In this document: positions 26,444 to 34,461 of the stretch, one piece after another
How the letters are laid out: every line of letters starts with the position of its first letter
Position numbering within the stretch: position 1 is the first letter of the stretch
DNA from: Mesorhizobium sp. Pch-S
Lineage (GTDB): Bacteria > Pseudomonadota > Alphaproteobacteria > Rhizobiales > Rhizobiaceae
Direction of reading: 5' to 3'
Length of the DNA: 64,000 bases
Assembly: GCF_004136315.1 (NCBI RefSeq)
Contig: NZ_CP029562.1
Location: forward strand, 5,665,501 to 5,729,500
Position numbers and translations under genes: made by a program
The notes under the pieces: generated by a model
Told to the model about the DNA's origin: nothing
The model's input: only the letters and a program-made list of their open reading frames with translations
Database searches by the model: none

Positions 26444-27379
26444 TCAGACCGCAGTGCTGGAATGAACAGATGCGCGCGAGGATGCCCGGCCGATTTCCTG
26501 TGCGGTGTCGATGAAGGCACGCAGCTTCGGTGCCATCGAGGCGCGGCGTGGAAAATAGAGGAACAAGCCTGGTTCCTCGATCGATGTCTCGGGCAAAACC
26601 TCAACCAGTCTCCCGGCCGCAATATCTGGCCGCAGCAGAGGCTCGAAGGCGTAGGCCAGCCCTATTCCGGAAAGTGCAAGGTCGCGCGCCGACATCGGGT
26701 CGCTGACGATCGCGGTGCCGCGCGTTGCCACGTTGACGTCCTTGCCATCTTCCAGGAGATCCCAGCGATAGAGCGCGCCGGAACGCAACAGCCGATAACC
26801 GATGCAGTTGTGGTCGGCGAGTTCACCCAGGTTTTTCGGTTTGCCATTTCGGCCGATATAGGCGGGCGAGGCAACGATGGCGGTGCGAATGGGCGGTGTC
26901 AGGCGTACCGTGACCATATCCTGCGCGATCATCTCGCCCAGCCGAACGCCGGCGTCGAAACCCTCTCCGACGATGTCGGTCAGCCGCTCATCGGTGAAGA
27001 TCTCGACGGTCACATCCGGGTAGCGCTCCGCCATTGCGGTCAACACCGGCAGTAGCGCCAGCGTCAGCGCCACCCGCGAGGTGTTTAGCCGCAACAAGCC
27101 GCTGGCACGGCCCTTCACGGCACGGATGCGCTCCATACGTTCGGCAATATCGCCCAGAGCGGGTTCGGCTATGGCAACGAGCGCTCGTCCTGCCTCCGTC
27201 AAGGCGACAGAACGGGTCGTACGGGCGAACAGCGGTTGCCCTATCCGTTCCTCTACCAGCCGTACTGCATGACTGACTGCCGATGGACTCATGCCGAGTT
27301 CTGCCGCTGCAGGCGCAAAACCGCCGCGCCGCGCCACGGCGACGATGACAGGCAAATGACCAAGCAGATCGCGCTCCAT
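26444..27379 (-). CDS. LysR family transcriptional regulator
   Basis: A 311-residue LysR protein. The N-terminal winged helix is seen in VAVARRGGFAPAAAELGMSPSAVSHAVRLVEERIGQPLFART and the effector domain in LLRLNTSRVALTLALLPVL through CIGYRLLRSGALY. It lies divergent to an SDR gene across a 97-base gap containing an inverted repeat. By the usual LysR logic it probably controls the SDR/SnoaL/aldo-keto reductase genes. No clear Shine-Dalgarno sequence precedes the start. Confidence 0.9.
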   Translation of the reverse strand: MERDLLGHLPVIVAVARRGGFAPAAAELGMSPSAVSHAVRLVEERIGQPLFARTTRSVALTEAGRALVAIAEPALGDIAERMERIRAVKGRASGLLRLNTSRVALTLALLPVLTAMAERYPDVTVEIFTDERLTDIVGEGFDAGVRLGEMIAQDMVTVRLTPPIRTAIVASPAYIGRNGKPKNLGELADHNCIGYRLLRSGALYRWDLLEDGKDVNVATRGTAIVSDPMSARDLALSGIGLAYAFEPLLRPDIAAGRLVEVLPETSIEEPGLFLYFPRRASMAPKLRAFIDTAQEIGRASSRASVHSSTAV

Positions 27380-27406
27380 TCATGAATGATATCGCATAAT
27401 AAGTGC

Positions 27407-27425
27407 TGATAAAACGACATTATCA
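27407..27425. promoter_or_regulatory. Candidate LysR operator TGATAA-N7-TTATCA
   Basis: An inverted repeat TGATAA (27407-27412) and TTATCA (27420-27425) in the LysR-SDR divergent gap. Its dyad and T-rich/A-rich half-sites suit the T-N11-A type of LysR sites. Confidence 0.5.
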
Positions 27426-27476
27426 ACTTGTCCTTGAGCCGCCATCTTGGGTGCGAACCTCATGCAGGAGCAGTCG

Positions 27477-28202
27477 ATGTCGTTCGAAGGGAAGACCGCA
27501 ATCGTGACTGGAAGTTCGCGCGGCATCGGTCGCGCGATTGCTGAAGAGCTGGCCGATGGCGGTGCCGCCGTGATCGTCAACTATCTCGAGAACGAAAGCC
27601 GCGCGCGTGAAGTCGTTCAGGGAATCAAGGCCAGGGGTGGAAAGGCGATCGCGCTCCAGGCCGATGTATCGAAGGTGATCGACATCCGACGCCTGTTCGA
27701 CCAGGCGGAGGCGACATTCGGAAAGCCGGACATCGTCGTGGCGAATGCAGCAATGGCGATCATCAAGCCGCTCGTCGATGCGACTGAAGAAGACTACGAC
27801 CAGGTCTTCGACACCAACACCAGAGGTGTCTTCTTCATTCTGCAGGAAGCGGCAAGACGCTTGCGCGACGGTGGAAGGATCATCGTCACCTCGACGGGGG
27901 GCACGAGAATGTTCTTCGGCCAGACTTCCCTCTATCTCGGCAGCAAAGGTGCGGTGGAACAGTTCGTACGGGTGCTGTCGCGCGAACTTGGGCCACGCAA
28001 CATCACCGTGAACGCCATATCGCCGGGTTTCACCGACACCGAGCTCCTGCCGGATCGCGATCGCGCTGTTGCGGCAGGCATGTCGCCCTTCGATCGCATC
28101 GGCCACCCGAAGGAAGTCGCCGAAGTCGCTGCGTTCCTTGCCAGTGATGCCGCGGGCTGGGTCACCGGCCAGAATGTCGGTGCCGGTGGCGGCGTCTTCT
28201 GA
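27477..28202 (+). CDS. SDR family oxidoreductase
   Basis: A 241-residue classical short-chain dehydrogenase. It has the cofactor motif TGSSRGIGRAIAEELADGG, a VVANAAMAI strand in place of NNAG, and the catalytic YxxxK as YLGSKGA preceded by Ser in VTSTGG. The end AAGWVTGQNVGAGGGVF is the usual family tail. The substrate is unknown. The ATG at 27477 is preceded by CAGGAG at good spacing. It heads a probable operon with a SnoaL-like protein and an aldo-keto reductase. Confidence 0.9.
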   Translation: MSFEGKTAIVTGSSRGIGRAIAEELADGGAAVIVNYLENESRAREVVQGIKARGGKAIALQADVSKVIDIRRLFDQAEATFGKPDIVVANAAMAIIKPLVDATEEDYDQVFDTNTRGVFFILQEAARRLRDGGRIIVTSTGGTRMFFGQTSLYLGSKGAVEQFVRVLSRELGPRNITVNAISPGFTDTELLPDRDRAVAAGMSPFDRIGHPKEVAEVAAFLASDAAGWVTGQNVGAGGGVF

Positions 28203-28244
28203 CCATCCTGTCCCCAACAAAAGATACCGAAAAGAGGAACGACG

Positions 28245-28787
28245 ATGAACGCTCTGACGCGCCTTGCGCTTTACGCTGCCGTAGCGGCCGCTCCAGATAT
28301 GGGGAGCAGCGCCGCAGCGACCGAACCCTCGAACGCGGAACTGCGAAGACTTGTCGACGAGCGTGCACTGATCCGCATTGTCGACCAGATCGACCGCGCC
28401 GTCGACGCACAGGACTGGAAGCTGGCACGCGGCTACTTCGCCGAGCGCGTGCGGGTCGATTTCAGTTCACTCAGCGGCCAGCCCGAAACCATCGTCCCGG
28501 CCGACGATCTGATCGCCGGCTGGGCCGGGAACCTGAAGGCCAGCAAGACCAGCCTGCATCTGCGCACCAACCATGACGTGTCCGTCGATGGCGACAGGGC
28601 AATGGTGAAGTCGAATGGCTACGCCTGGAACCGCATGGAGGGCAATGGCGACCCGCTGTGGGAAGTGTGGGGCACCTATACGGCGGAAATGGTGCGCGGC
28701 AACGGAGGGTGGAAAGTGGACGCCTTCGCTTTTCGCAAGACCCACGAGCGCGGCAACAACTGGGTGAAGATCACACCCGGACGATGA
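28245..28787 (+). CDS. SnoaL/NTF2-like protein with possible signal peptide
   Basis: A 180-residue nuclear-transport-factor-2-fold protein. The first 25 residues (MNALTRLALYAAVAAAPDM) look like a weak export signal. The SnoaL-type fold begins at LRRLVDERALIRIVDQIDRAVDAQDWKLARGYFAERVRVDFSS. The family includes isomerases, dehydratases and non-catalytic binders; the role is not clear here. A GAGGAA site precedes the ATG. It lies 42 bases after the SDR gene and 41 before the aldo-keto reductase gene. Confidence 0.8.
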   Translation: MNALTRLALYAAVAAAPDMGSSAAATEPSNAELRRLVDERALIRIVDQIDRAVDAQDWKLARGYFAERVRVDFSSLSGQPETIVPADDLIAGWAGNLKASKTSLHLRTNHDVSVDGDRAMVKSNGYAWNRMEGNGDPLWEVWGTYTAEMVRGNGGWKVDAFAFRKTHERGNNWVKITPGR

Positions 28788-28828
28788 ACCTCGCCTTGAT
28801 GGCAGCATTTTCGAGTTCGGAGACTTCC

Positions 28829-29935
28829 ATGAGCATGATCTACTACACGCTTGGCAACAGCGGCCTCAAAGTGAGCCGGCTCGCGCTTGGTGCGATGACC
28901 TTCGGCACGGAATGGGGCTGGGGCGCCGACAAGACCGCTGCGCGCGCATTGTTTGATACCTATGTCGAAGCCGGTGGCAACTTCTTTGACACCGCCGACG
29001 CCTATACGGGCGGTACATCCGAGACTTGGCTTGGTGCGTTCATCGCGGAGAGGGGACTGCGCGACAGGGCGGTCATTGCCACGAAATTCAGCATGAATCT
29101 GGAAGGGCCGGACCCCAACACCGGGGGCAACGGCCGCAAGAATATCGTGCGGGCGCTGGATGCCTCATTGAAGCGGCTCGGAACCGACTATGTCGACCTC
29201 TACATCCTGCATTGCTGGGATCGGTTGACGCCGCCGGAAGAGGTGATGCGCACGCTGGACGATCTGGTGCGCGCCGGCAAGGTTCGACATGTCGGTCTGT
29301 CCGACGTGCCGGCCTGGTATGCCAGCCGCGCGCAGGCCGTTGCGGAATTTCGCGGCTATGAACCGATTTCGACGCTGCAGTTGGAATATTCGCTGGTGGA
29401 ACGCAACATCGAGCATGAGTTCGTGCCATTCGGCACCCGGCACGGTGCCGGCATCATGGTGTGGAGTCCGCTGGGCAGTGGGCTGCTCAGTGGCAAGTAC
29501 CACTCCGGTGATGCTCGGAACGTGAGCGGGCGCCTGGAAACCGTGCGTGGTACGACCAATCCCGGTTTCCAGAAATTCACCGATCGAAATTGGGCGATCG
29601 TCGCCGAACTCGAAAAGGTCTCGGCGGCGCTTGGCAGAAGCATGGCGCAGGTGGCGCTGAACTGGGTGACAACACAACCCGGCGTAGCCTCCACCATCAT
29701 CGGTGCGACCAGGGTGGAGCAATTGCAGGACAATCTCGGTGCCCTGGATTTCGAAATTCCGGCGGAGTTGCGGGCAAGGCTCGAACTTGTCAGCCGCCCC
29801 GCTGTCCCGTTTCCTTATTCCTTCTTCGGGTCGGAGATCCAGGGTGGCATCAGCGGTGGCGCCACCGTCGGTGCCAAGCCCTCGGGCTATTGTCCAGAAG
29901 TTCTGGTTGAGGGAACCTACGCCGGCGTCAGTTAA
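28829..29935 (+). CDS. Aldo/keto reductase
   Basis: A 368-residue NADPH-dependent aldo/keto reductase of the YajO/Tas-like group. The catalytic tetrad is visible: Asp and Tyr in FFDTADAYTGGTSE, Lys in VIATKFSMN and His in LYILHCWD. The cofactor region VASTIIGATRVEQLQDNL is near the end. The ATG at 28829 (SD GGAGA) gives the canonical MSMIYYTLGNSGLKVSRLALG; the frame is open further upstream inside the SnoaL gene but that part is non-homologous. A 10-bp stem follows the gene. Confidence 0.9.
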   Translation: MSMIYYTLGNSGLKVSRLALGAMTFGTEWGWGADKTAARALFDTYVEAGGNFFDTADAYTGGTSETWLGAFIAERGLRDRAVIATKFSMNLEGPDPNTGGNGRKNIVRALDASLKRLGTDYVDLYILHCWDRLTPPEEVMRTLDDLVRAGKVRHVGLSDVPAWYASRAQAVAEFRGYEPISTLQLEYSLVERNIEHEFVPFGTRHGAGIMVWSPLGSGLLSGKYHSGDARNVSGRLETVRGTTNPGFQKFTDRNWAIVAELEKVSAALGRSMAQVALNWVTTQPGVASTIIGATRVEQLQDNLGALDFEIPAELRARLELVSRPAVPFPYSFFGSEIQGGISGGATVGAKPSGYCPEVLVEGTYAGVS

Positions 29936-29977
29936 GGAAAGCCGGCGAATCCATCAACAGGTTCAGGCCATCGGAGG

Positions 29978-30005
29978 AGGGCGCGGCGTGACATGGCCGC
30001 GCCCT
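29978..30005. terminator. Terminator-like hairpin between aldo-keto reductase and pyrH
   Basis: AGGGCGCGGC (29978-29987) pairs with GCCGCGCCCT (29996-30005), a perfect 10-bp stem followed only by TTCGTGT. It may end the accessory operon, but the T-run is weak. Confidence 0.4.
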
Positions 30006-30094
30006 TCGTGTATCGGGTGCAGCACATCGCCAACTGTACGGGACAGCGCCGGCTTCGCCCGGGACCATCCCGCGACATGACCCCAGGGGACCCA

Positions 30095-30817
30095 ATGACA
30101 ACCAAACCGCTCTACCGACGTGTCCTGTTGAAAGCGTCGGGCGAGGCGTTGATGGGCGAGCAGCATTTCGGCATCGACGTTTCGGTCGTCGACCGCATTG
30201 CATCCGACATTGCCGAGGCGAGGGCGCTCGGCGTCGAAGTCGGCGTCGTCATCGGCGGGGGCAATATTTTCCGCGGCGTGGCTGTTGCCTCCAAGGGCGG
30301 CGACCGGGTGACCGGCGACCACATGGGGATGCTGGCCACCATCATCAATTCGCTGGCCCTGCGCACGTCACTCAACAAGATTGGTGTCGACGCTGTGGTG
30401 CTCTCGGCGATCGCCATGCCGGAGCTTTGCGAGAGTTTCTCGCAGCGCCAGGCGACCGCTTACATGAACCAGGGCAAGGTGGTGATCTTTGCGGGCGGGA
30501 CCGGCAATCCCTTCTTCACCACCGATTCGGCAGCGGCGCTGCGCGCGGCCGAAATCGGCGCAGATGCCTTGTTCAAGGGTACGCAGGTGGACGGCGTCTA
30601 CTCGGCCGATCCCAAGAAGGACCCGACAGCAACCCGTTTCGATCGCATTACCCACGCCGAAGTCATCAATAAGGGCCTCTCCATCATGGATACGGCTGCA
30701 ATTGCGCTTGCGCGGGAAAACAACATTCCGATAATCGTCTATTCGATCCACGAAAAGGGCGGTTTCGGCGAGATATTGAAGGGCGGCGGCCACTGCACGG
30801 TGGTAGCCGACAATTGA
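30095..30817 (+). CDS. pyrH: UMP kinase
   Basis: A 240-residue amino-acid-kinase-fold enzyme that phosphorylates UMP to UDP, the step after de novo UMP synthesis. Motifs: RVLLKASGEALMG, VVIGGGNIFRG, FAGGTGNPFFTTDSAAALRA and GVYSADPKKDP. The ATG at 30095 (AGGGGA site) gives the usual length. It is the first gene of the pyrH-frr-uppS-cdsA run, an order conserved across many bacteria. Small palindromes (30821-30835, CAGGGCTCAGCCCTG) lie in the gap to frr. Confidence 0.96.
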   Translation: MTTKPLYRRVLLKASGEALMGEQHFGIDVSVVDRIASDIAEARALGVEVGVVIGGGNIFRGVAVASKGGDRVTGDHMGMLATIINSLALRTSLNKIGVDAVVLSAIAMPELCESFSQRQATAYMNQGKVVIFAGGTGNPFFTTDSAAALRAAEIGADALFKGTQVDGVYSADPKKDPTATRFDRITHAEVINKGLSIMDTAAIALARENNIPIIVYSIHEKGGFGEILKGGGHCTVVADN

Positions 30818-30872
30818 CAACAGGGCTCAGCCCTGACGCAAGTGGCCCGGACAGCGGGCCGGGGAGACGACA

Positions 30873-31427
30873 ATGAGTGGCGACTACAACGATCTGAAGC
30901 GACGCATGGACGGGGCGATCGCCGCCTTCAAGCAAGACCTTGCTTCGTTGCGCACGGGGCGCGCGTCCTCCAACCTGCTCGATGCCGTGCATGTCCAGGC
31001 TTATGGCTCGGCGATGCCCATCAACCAGGTTGCAACCGTTTCGGTGCCGGAGCCACGCATGATTTCGGTATCTGTGTGGGACAAATCGATGGTGGGTGCC
31101 GTCGACCGGGCCATTCGCGAATCCAACCTCGGTTTCAATCCGATCGTCGATGGCACCAATCTGCGCATTCCGCTGCCTGAACTCAACGAACAGCGCCGCA
31201 AGGAACTGGTCAAGATTTCGCATGGTTATGCTGAAAACGCCCGTGTTGCTGCCCGCCATGTGCGCCGCGACGGCATGGACTACCTGAAGAAGGCCGAAAA
31301 GGACGGCGATATCAGCGAAGACGATCATCGCAAGGAGTCCGATCGCGTTCAGAAGCTGACTGACGAGACGATCACGACCATCGACCGGCTGCTTTCCGAG
31401 AAGGAAGCAGAGATCATGCAGGTTTAG
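30873..31427 (+). CDS. frr: Ribosome recycling factor
   Basis: A 184-residue RRF that splits post-termination ribosomes with EF-G. It begins [32 protein letters not shown] and contains the hinge and domain II ([20 protein letters not shown]) and the C-terminal three-helix-bundle strand [33 protein letters not shown] site precedes the ATG. It lies between pyrH and uppS. Confidence 0.96.
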   Translation: MSGDYNDLKRRMDGAIAAFKQDLASLRTGRASSNLLDAVHVQAYGSAMPINQVATVSVPEPRMISVSVWDKSMVGAVDRAIRESNLGFNPIVDGTNLRIPLPELNEQRRKELVKISHGYAENARVAARHVRRDGMDYLKKAEKDGDISEDDHRKESDRVQKLTDETITTIDRLLSEKEAEIMQV

Positions 31428-31458
31428 GCTCGGCCACAGCCGACGCGAAAGCAGAACC

Positions 31459-32178
31459 ATGGCAACGCCCGCGCATGTCGCGATCATCATGGACGGGAAC
31501 GGACGCTGGGCCAAGGCGCGCGGTCTTCCGCGTGTCGCCGGTCATCGCGCCGGCGTGGAGGCCGTGCGCCGTACCGTGAAGGCAGCTCCCGACCTCGGTA
31601 TTTCATACCTCACGCTTTACGCGTTTTCGTCGGAAAACTGGTCACGGCCGAAGTCCGAAGTCTCGGACCTGATGGGATTGTTGAAACTGTTCATCCGCCG
31701 CGATCTGGCCGAACTGCATCAAAACGGCGTCCGGGTCAGGATCCTTGGCGATCGCGCAAGCCTGCAGCCCGATATTCGCAACCTGCTCGTGGAGGCGGAG
31801 ACCCTCACCGCGGGCAATTCGAAGCTGACGCTGCTGATTGCCTTCAACTATGGCAGCCGCGACGAGATCGTGCGCGCAGCACGCAAGCTGGCCGCCGCTG
31901 CCATAAATGGCGAGATCGCACCCGAGCAGATCGACGCGGAGAGTTTCGCCAGGCATCTGGATACGGCAGACATACCGGATCCGGAACTTCTCATCCGCAC
32001 CAGCGGTGAGATGAGGCTGTCCAATTTCCTGCTCTGGCAAGCCGCGTACAGCGAGCTTGTCTTCCTGCCTTGCTATTGGCCGGATTTCAGCCGCGAGCAT
32101 CTGGCAGACGCCATTCGCGACTTCGGCGGGCGTGAGCGCCGGTTTGGCGGTCTCGCCGCGCAAGACGTCGCCTCATGA
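31459..32178 (+). CDS. uppS: Isoprenyl transferase (undecaprenyl diphosphate synthase)
   Basis: A 239-residue cis-prenyltransferase that makes the C55 carrier lipid for peptidoglycan and O-antigen. The catalytic Asp12 is in [14 protein letters not shown], followed by [20 protein letters not shown] and the C-terminal [24 protein letters not shown]. The last bases overlap the cdsA ATG (ATGA), giving translational coupling. Confidence 0.96.
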   Translation: MATPAHVAIIMDGNGRWAKARGLPRVAGHRAGVEAVRRTVKAAPDLGISYLTLYAFSSENWSRPKSEVSDLMGLLKLFIRRDLAELHQNGVRVRILGDRASLQPDIRNLLVEAETLTAGNSKLTLLIAFNYGSRDEIVRAARKLAAAAINGEIAPEQIDAESFARHLDTADIPDPELLIRTSGEMRLSNFLLWQAAYSELVFLPCYWPDFSREHLADAIRDFGGRERRFGGLAAQDVAS

Positions 32179-33002
32179 GCAATGAGCTCAGCAATCTTCA
32201 AATTCGGGTGGTATCGGCGGTTGTGCTTGGCATCGCCGTACTGGCGCTGACCTGGTTCGGCGCCTTGCCATTCAGGCTTCTTGCAGCACTGATCGCCGGC
32301 GCGATTTTCTACGAATGGACCCATATGGCCCGCGCCAACGGCGCAAACCGGCTCGGCTTTCTTCCGGAAGCCTTGATGCTGGTCTTTATCGGCGTGCTCG
32401 TTGCAGGGGTATCGGCTTTGACGACGGCGGCCGTGCTTGCGTTGCTGGTCGCCATCGCCGCGATCTGCGTGGCACTGCGCGGAGCGGGGCAATGGGATGC
32501 GGCCGGTCTCGCTTACGCAGGCCTTTCCGGGTTCGCGCTGGCTTTCCTGCGCGATAGTGACCGGGCGGGCCTTGCCGCTGTGCTTTTCCTGTTTGCGGTG
32601 GTCTGGGCAACCGACATTTTTGCCTATTTTGTCGGAAAAGCCGTTGGTGGACCGAAGCTCGCACCTGCCATATCGCCTGGCAAGACACGAAGCGGCGCAT
32701 TGGGCGGGGCGTTTTTCGGAGTTGTTGCGGGCGTTCTGGTTGCGGCGGCTCTCGGCCAGCCCAATCTTGCTTCGCTTGCTGTCGTTGCGCTGGTGCTGTC
32801 AATCGTCGCGCAGGCTGGTGATCTGTTCGAATCCTGGGTCAAACGTCGCCATGGCGCCAAGGATTCCAGCACGATCATTCCGGGACATGGCGGTGTCATG
32901 GACCGTGTCGATGGACTTGTGGCTGCGGCCGTGGCCCTGTACCTGATTGGCTGGGTGGCAGGGTCTGCCGATCATCCGGCGCAGGGGCTCTTTCCGGTCT
33001 GA
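32175..33002 (+). CDS. cdsA: Phosphatidate cytidylyltransferase
   Basis: A 275-residue inner-membrane enzyme that makes CDP-diacylglycerol from phosphatidate and CTP. It has about seven membrane helices and the full C-terminal CDS signature: SWVKRR, AKDSS, then [12 protein letters not shown]. It overlaps uppS by four bases. In many bacteria dxr follows here; in this window rseP follows directly after a 96-base gap. Confidence 0.95.
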   Translation: MSNELSNLQIRVVSAVVLGIAVLALTWFGALPFRLLAALIAGAIFYEWTHMARANGANRLGFLPEALMLVFIGVLVAGVSALTTAAVLALLVAIAAICVALRGAGQWDAAGLAYAGLSGFALAFLRDSDRAGLAAVLFLFAVVWATDIFAYFVGKAVGGPKLAPAISPGKTRSGALGGAFFGVVAGVLVAAALGQPNLASLAVVALVLSIVAQAGDLFESWVKRRHGAKDSSTIIPGHGGVMDRVDGLVAAAVALYLIGWVAGSADHPAQGLFPV

Positions 33003-33098
33003 AGTTTTGACGTGCACAGCGCATGGGTGCCACGGATTTGCCTGGATTGATGTCACATTTGCGATGCGGACCAAGGACCGGGGAATTGAGGACGTGAA

Positions 33099-34241
33099 TT
33101 GAACGAGTTTCTTTCCGCGCTGTTGAGCACCCAGGGCTTTGTGCTCGGCACGCTTGTGCCGTTCCTGTTCGTCCTGACCGTCGTCGTGTTCGTGCACGAG
33201 ATGGGGCACTACCTTGTCGGCCGCTGGTGCGGCATCGGCGTGCGCGCTTTCTCCATAGGTTTTGGTCCGGAATTGATCGGCTTCAATGACCGCCGCGGCA
33301 CGCGCTGGAAACTCTGTGCGATCCCGCTCGGCGGCTATGTCAAGTTCGTCGGCGACATGAACGCGACTTCGAGCCAGCCCGGCGAGGAGGAACTTGACAA
33401 ACTCAGCGACAGCGAACGCAGCATTGCCTTCCACACCCAGCCGGTCTGGAAACGCGCGGCGACGGTGTTTGCCGGTCCTCTGTTCAATTTCCTTTTGACC
33501 ATTGCTGTTTTTGCGGTGCTGTTCATGACTTTCGGCCGCTCGGTACTGGAACCGGCGGTGGCCGAGGTCCGGCCCGGCAGTCCCGCGGCGGAGGCCGGCA
33601 TTCTTCCTGGCGACCGCTTCGTCAGTGTCGATGGCACGAAAGTCGAGAGTTTTGCTGATGTCCAGCGGCTTGTTTCCGGCAGGGCGGGTGATGCGATCAC
33701 CTTCATCATGCTGCGTGACGGCAAGGACGTCAGTGTGGTCGCGACGCCACAGTTGTCCGAACAGGAAGACGCGCTTGGCAACAAGGTCAAGATCGCGGTG
33801 ATCGGCGTGACCACCAACAAGGAGGTCGGCCAGCCCAGGCATATAACCTATTCGCCGGGTGGCGCGGTCGTTGCTGCTGTCGAGGCGACCGGCCAGATCA
33901 TCGAGCGTACCGGCCTTTTCATGAAGCGTTTCGTGGTTGGCCGTGAGGACAAATGTCAGCTCGGCGGGCCGGTCAAGATAGCCGGTATGGCAGGGCAAGC
34001 CGCCAAGCTCGGTTTTGAGTGGCTAGTGCAACTTGCCGCATTGCTGTCTGTCGGGATAGGGATACTCAATCTTCTGCCGATTCCGCCACTGGACGGCGGC
34101 CATCTTCTCTTCTACGGGATTGAGGCTGTCATCAGGCGGCCAGTGTCCGAGCGGATGATGGAGGCGGTTTATCGGACGGGAATGATTCTCGTCCTGGGGT
34201 TCATGGGTTTCGTGTTCTGGAACGATTTGTTTGGATGCTGA
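33099..34241 (+). CDS. rseP: RIP metalloprotease RseP (site-2 protease)
   Basis: A 380-residue intramembrane zinc protease. The HExxH active site is His33-Glu34-His37 in VFVHEMGHYL, the third ligand Asp is in IPPLDGGHLLFYG, and a single PDZ domain is seen around EVRPGSPAAEAGILPGDRFVSVDG. Most enterobacterial RseP have two PDZ domains. The start is TTG at 33099 with GAGG seven bases upstream; no ATG gives a complete first helix. It cleaves membrane-bound anti-sigma factors or signal peptides. It is the gene before bamA. Confidence 0.94.
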   Translation: MNEFLSALLSTQGFVLGTLVPFLFVLTVVVFVHEMGHYLVGRWCGIGVRAFSIGFGPELIGFNDRRGTRWKLCAIPLGGYVKFVGDMNATSSQPGEEELDKLSDSERSIAFHTQPVWKRAATVFAGPLFNFLLTIAVFAVLFMTFGRSVLEPAVAEVRPGSPAAEAGILPGDRFVSVDGTKVESFADVQRLVSGRAGDAITFIMLRDGKDVSVVATPQLSEQEDALGNKVKIAVIGVTTNKEVGQPRHITYSPGGAVVAAVEATGQIIERTGLFMKRFVVGREDKCQLGGPVKIAGMAGQAAKLGFEWLVQLAALLSVGIGILNLLPIPPLDGGHLLFYGIEAVIRRPVSERMMEAVYRTGMILVLGFMGFVFWNDLFGC

Positions 34242-34362
34242 AATCATGAAGGAATTTGGCTCGTGGGGCGGGTTTGTTGAGGCGCCGTTTACCATGAGCA
34301 GGGATATGAGTGACGCGAAAGCCACGCTGGGAACGTAAGTAAATACAAATTAACCAGAAGCC

Positions 34363-34390
34363 TTGCGTGTAGGGAAAATCCGGTTAATAC
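34363..34390 (+). promoter_or_regulatory. Candidate bamA promoter
   Basis: TTGCGT (34363-34368), 16-base spacer, TAATAC (34385-34390), 71 bases before the bamA ATG. Two TTAACC-type words flank it (ATTAACC at 34349-34355 and GGTTAA at 34382-34387), which could be CtrA-like half sites. The 220-base rseP-bamA gap otherwise holds only a 30-codon open frame at 34246-34338. Confidence 0.5.
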
Positions 34391-34461
34391 GGTACGGGAA
34401 AATGACCGCGACGTCCGGTTTTCTCGCCGTGGGGACTACGAGAAAAAGGTTTTATAGCCCG

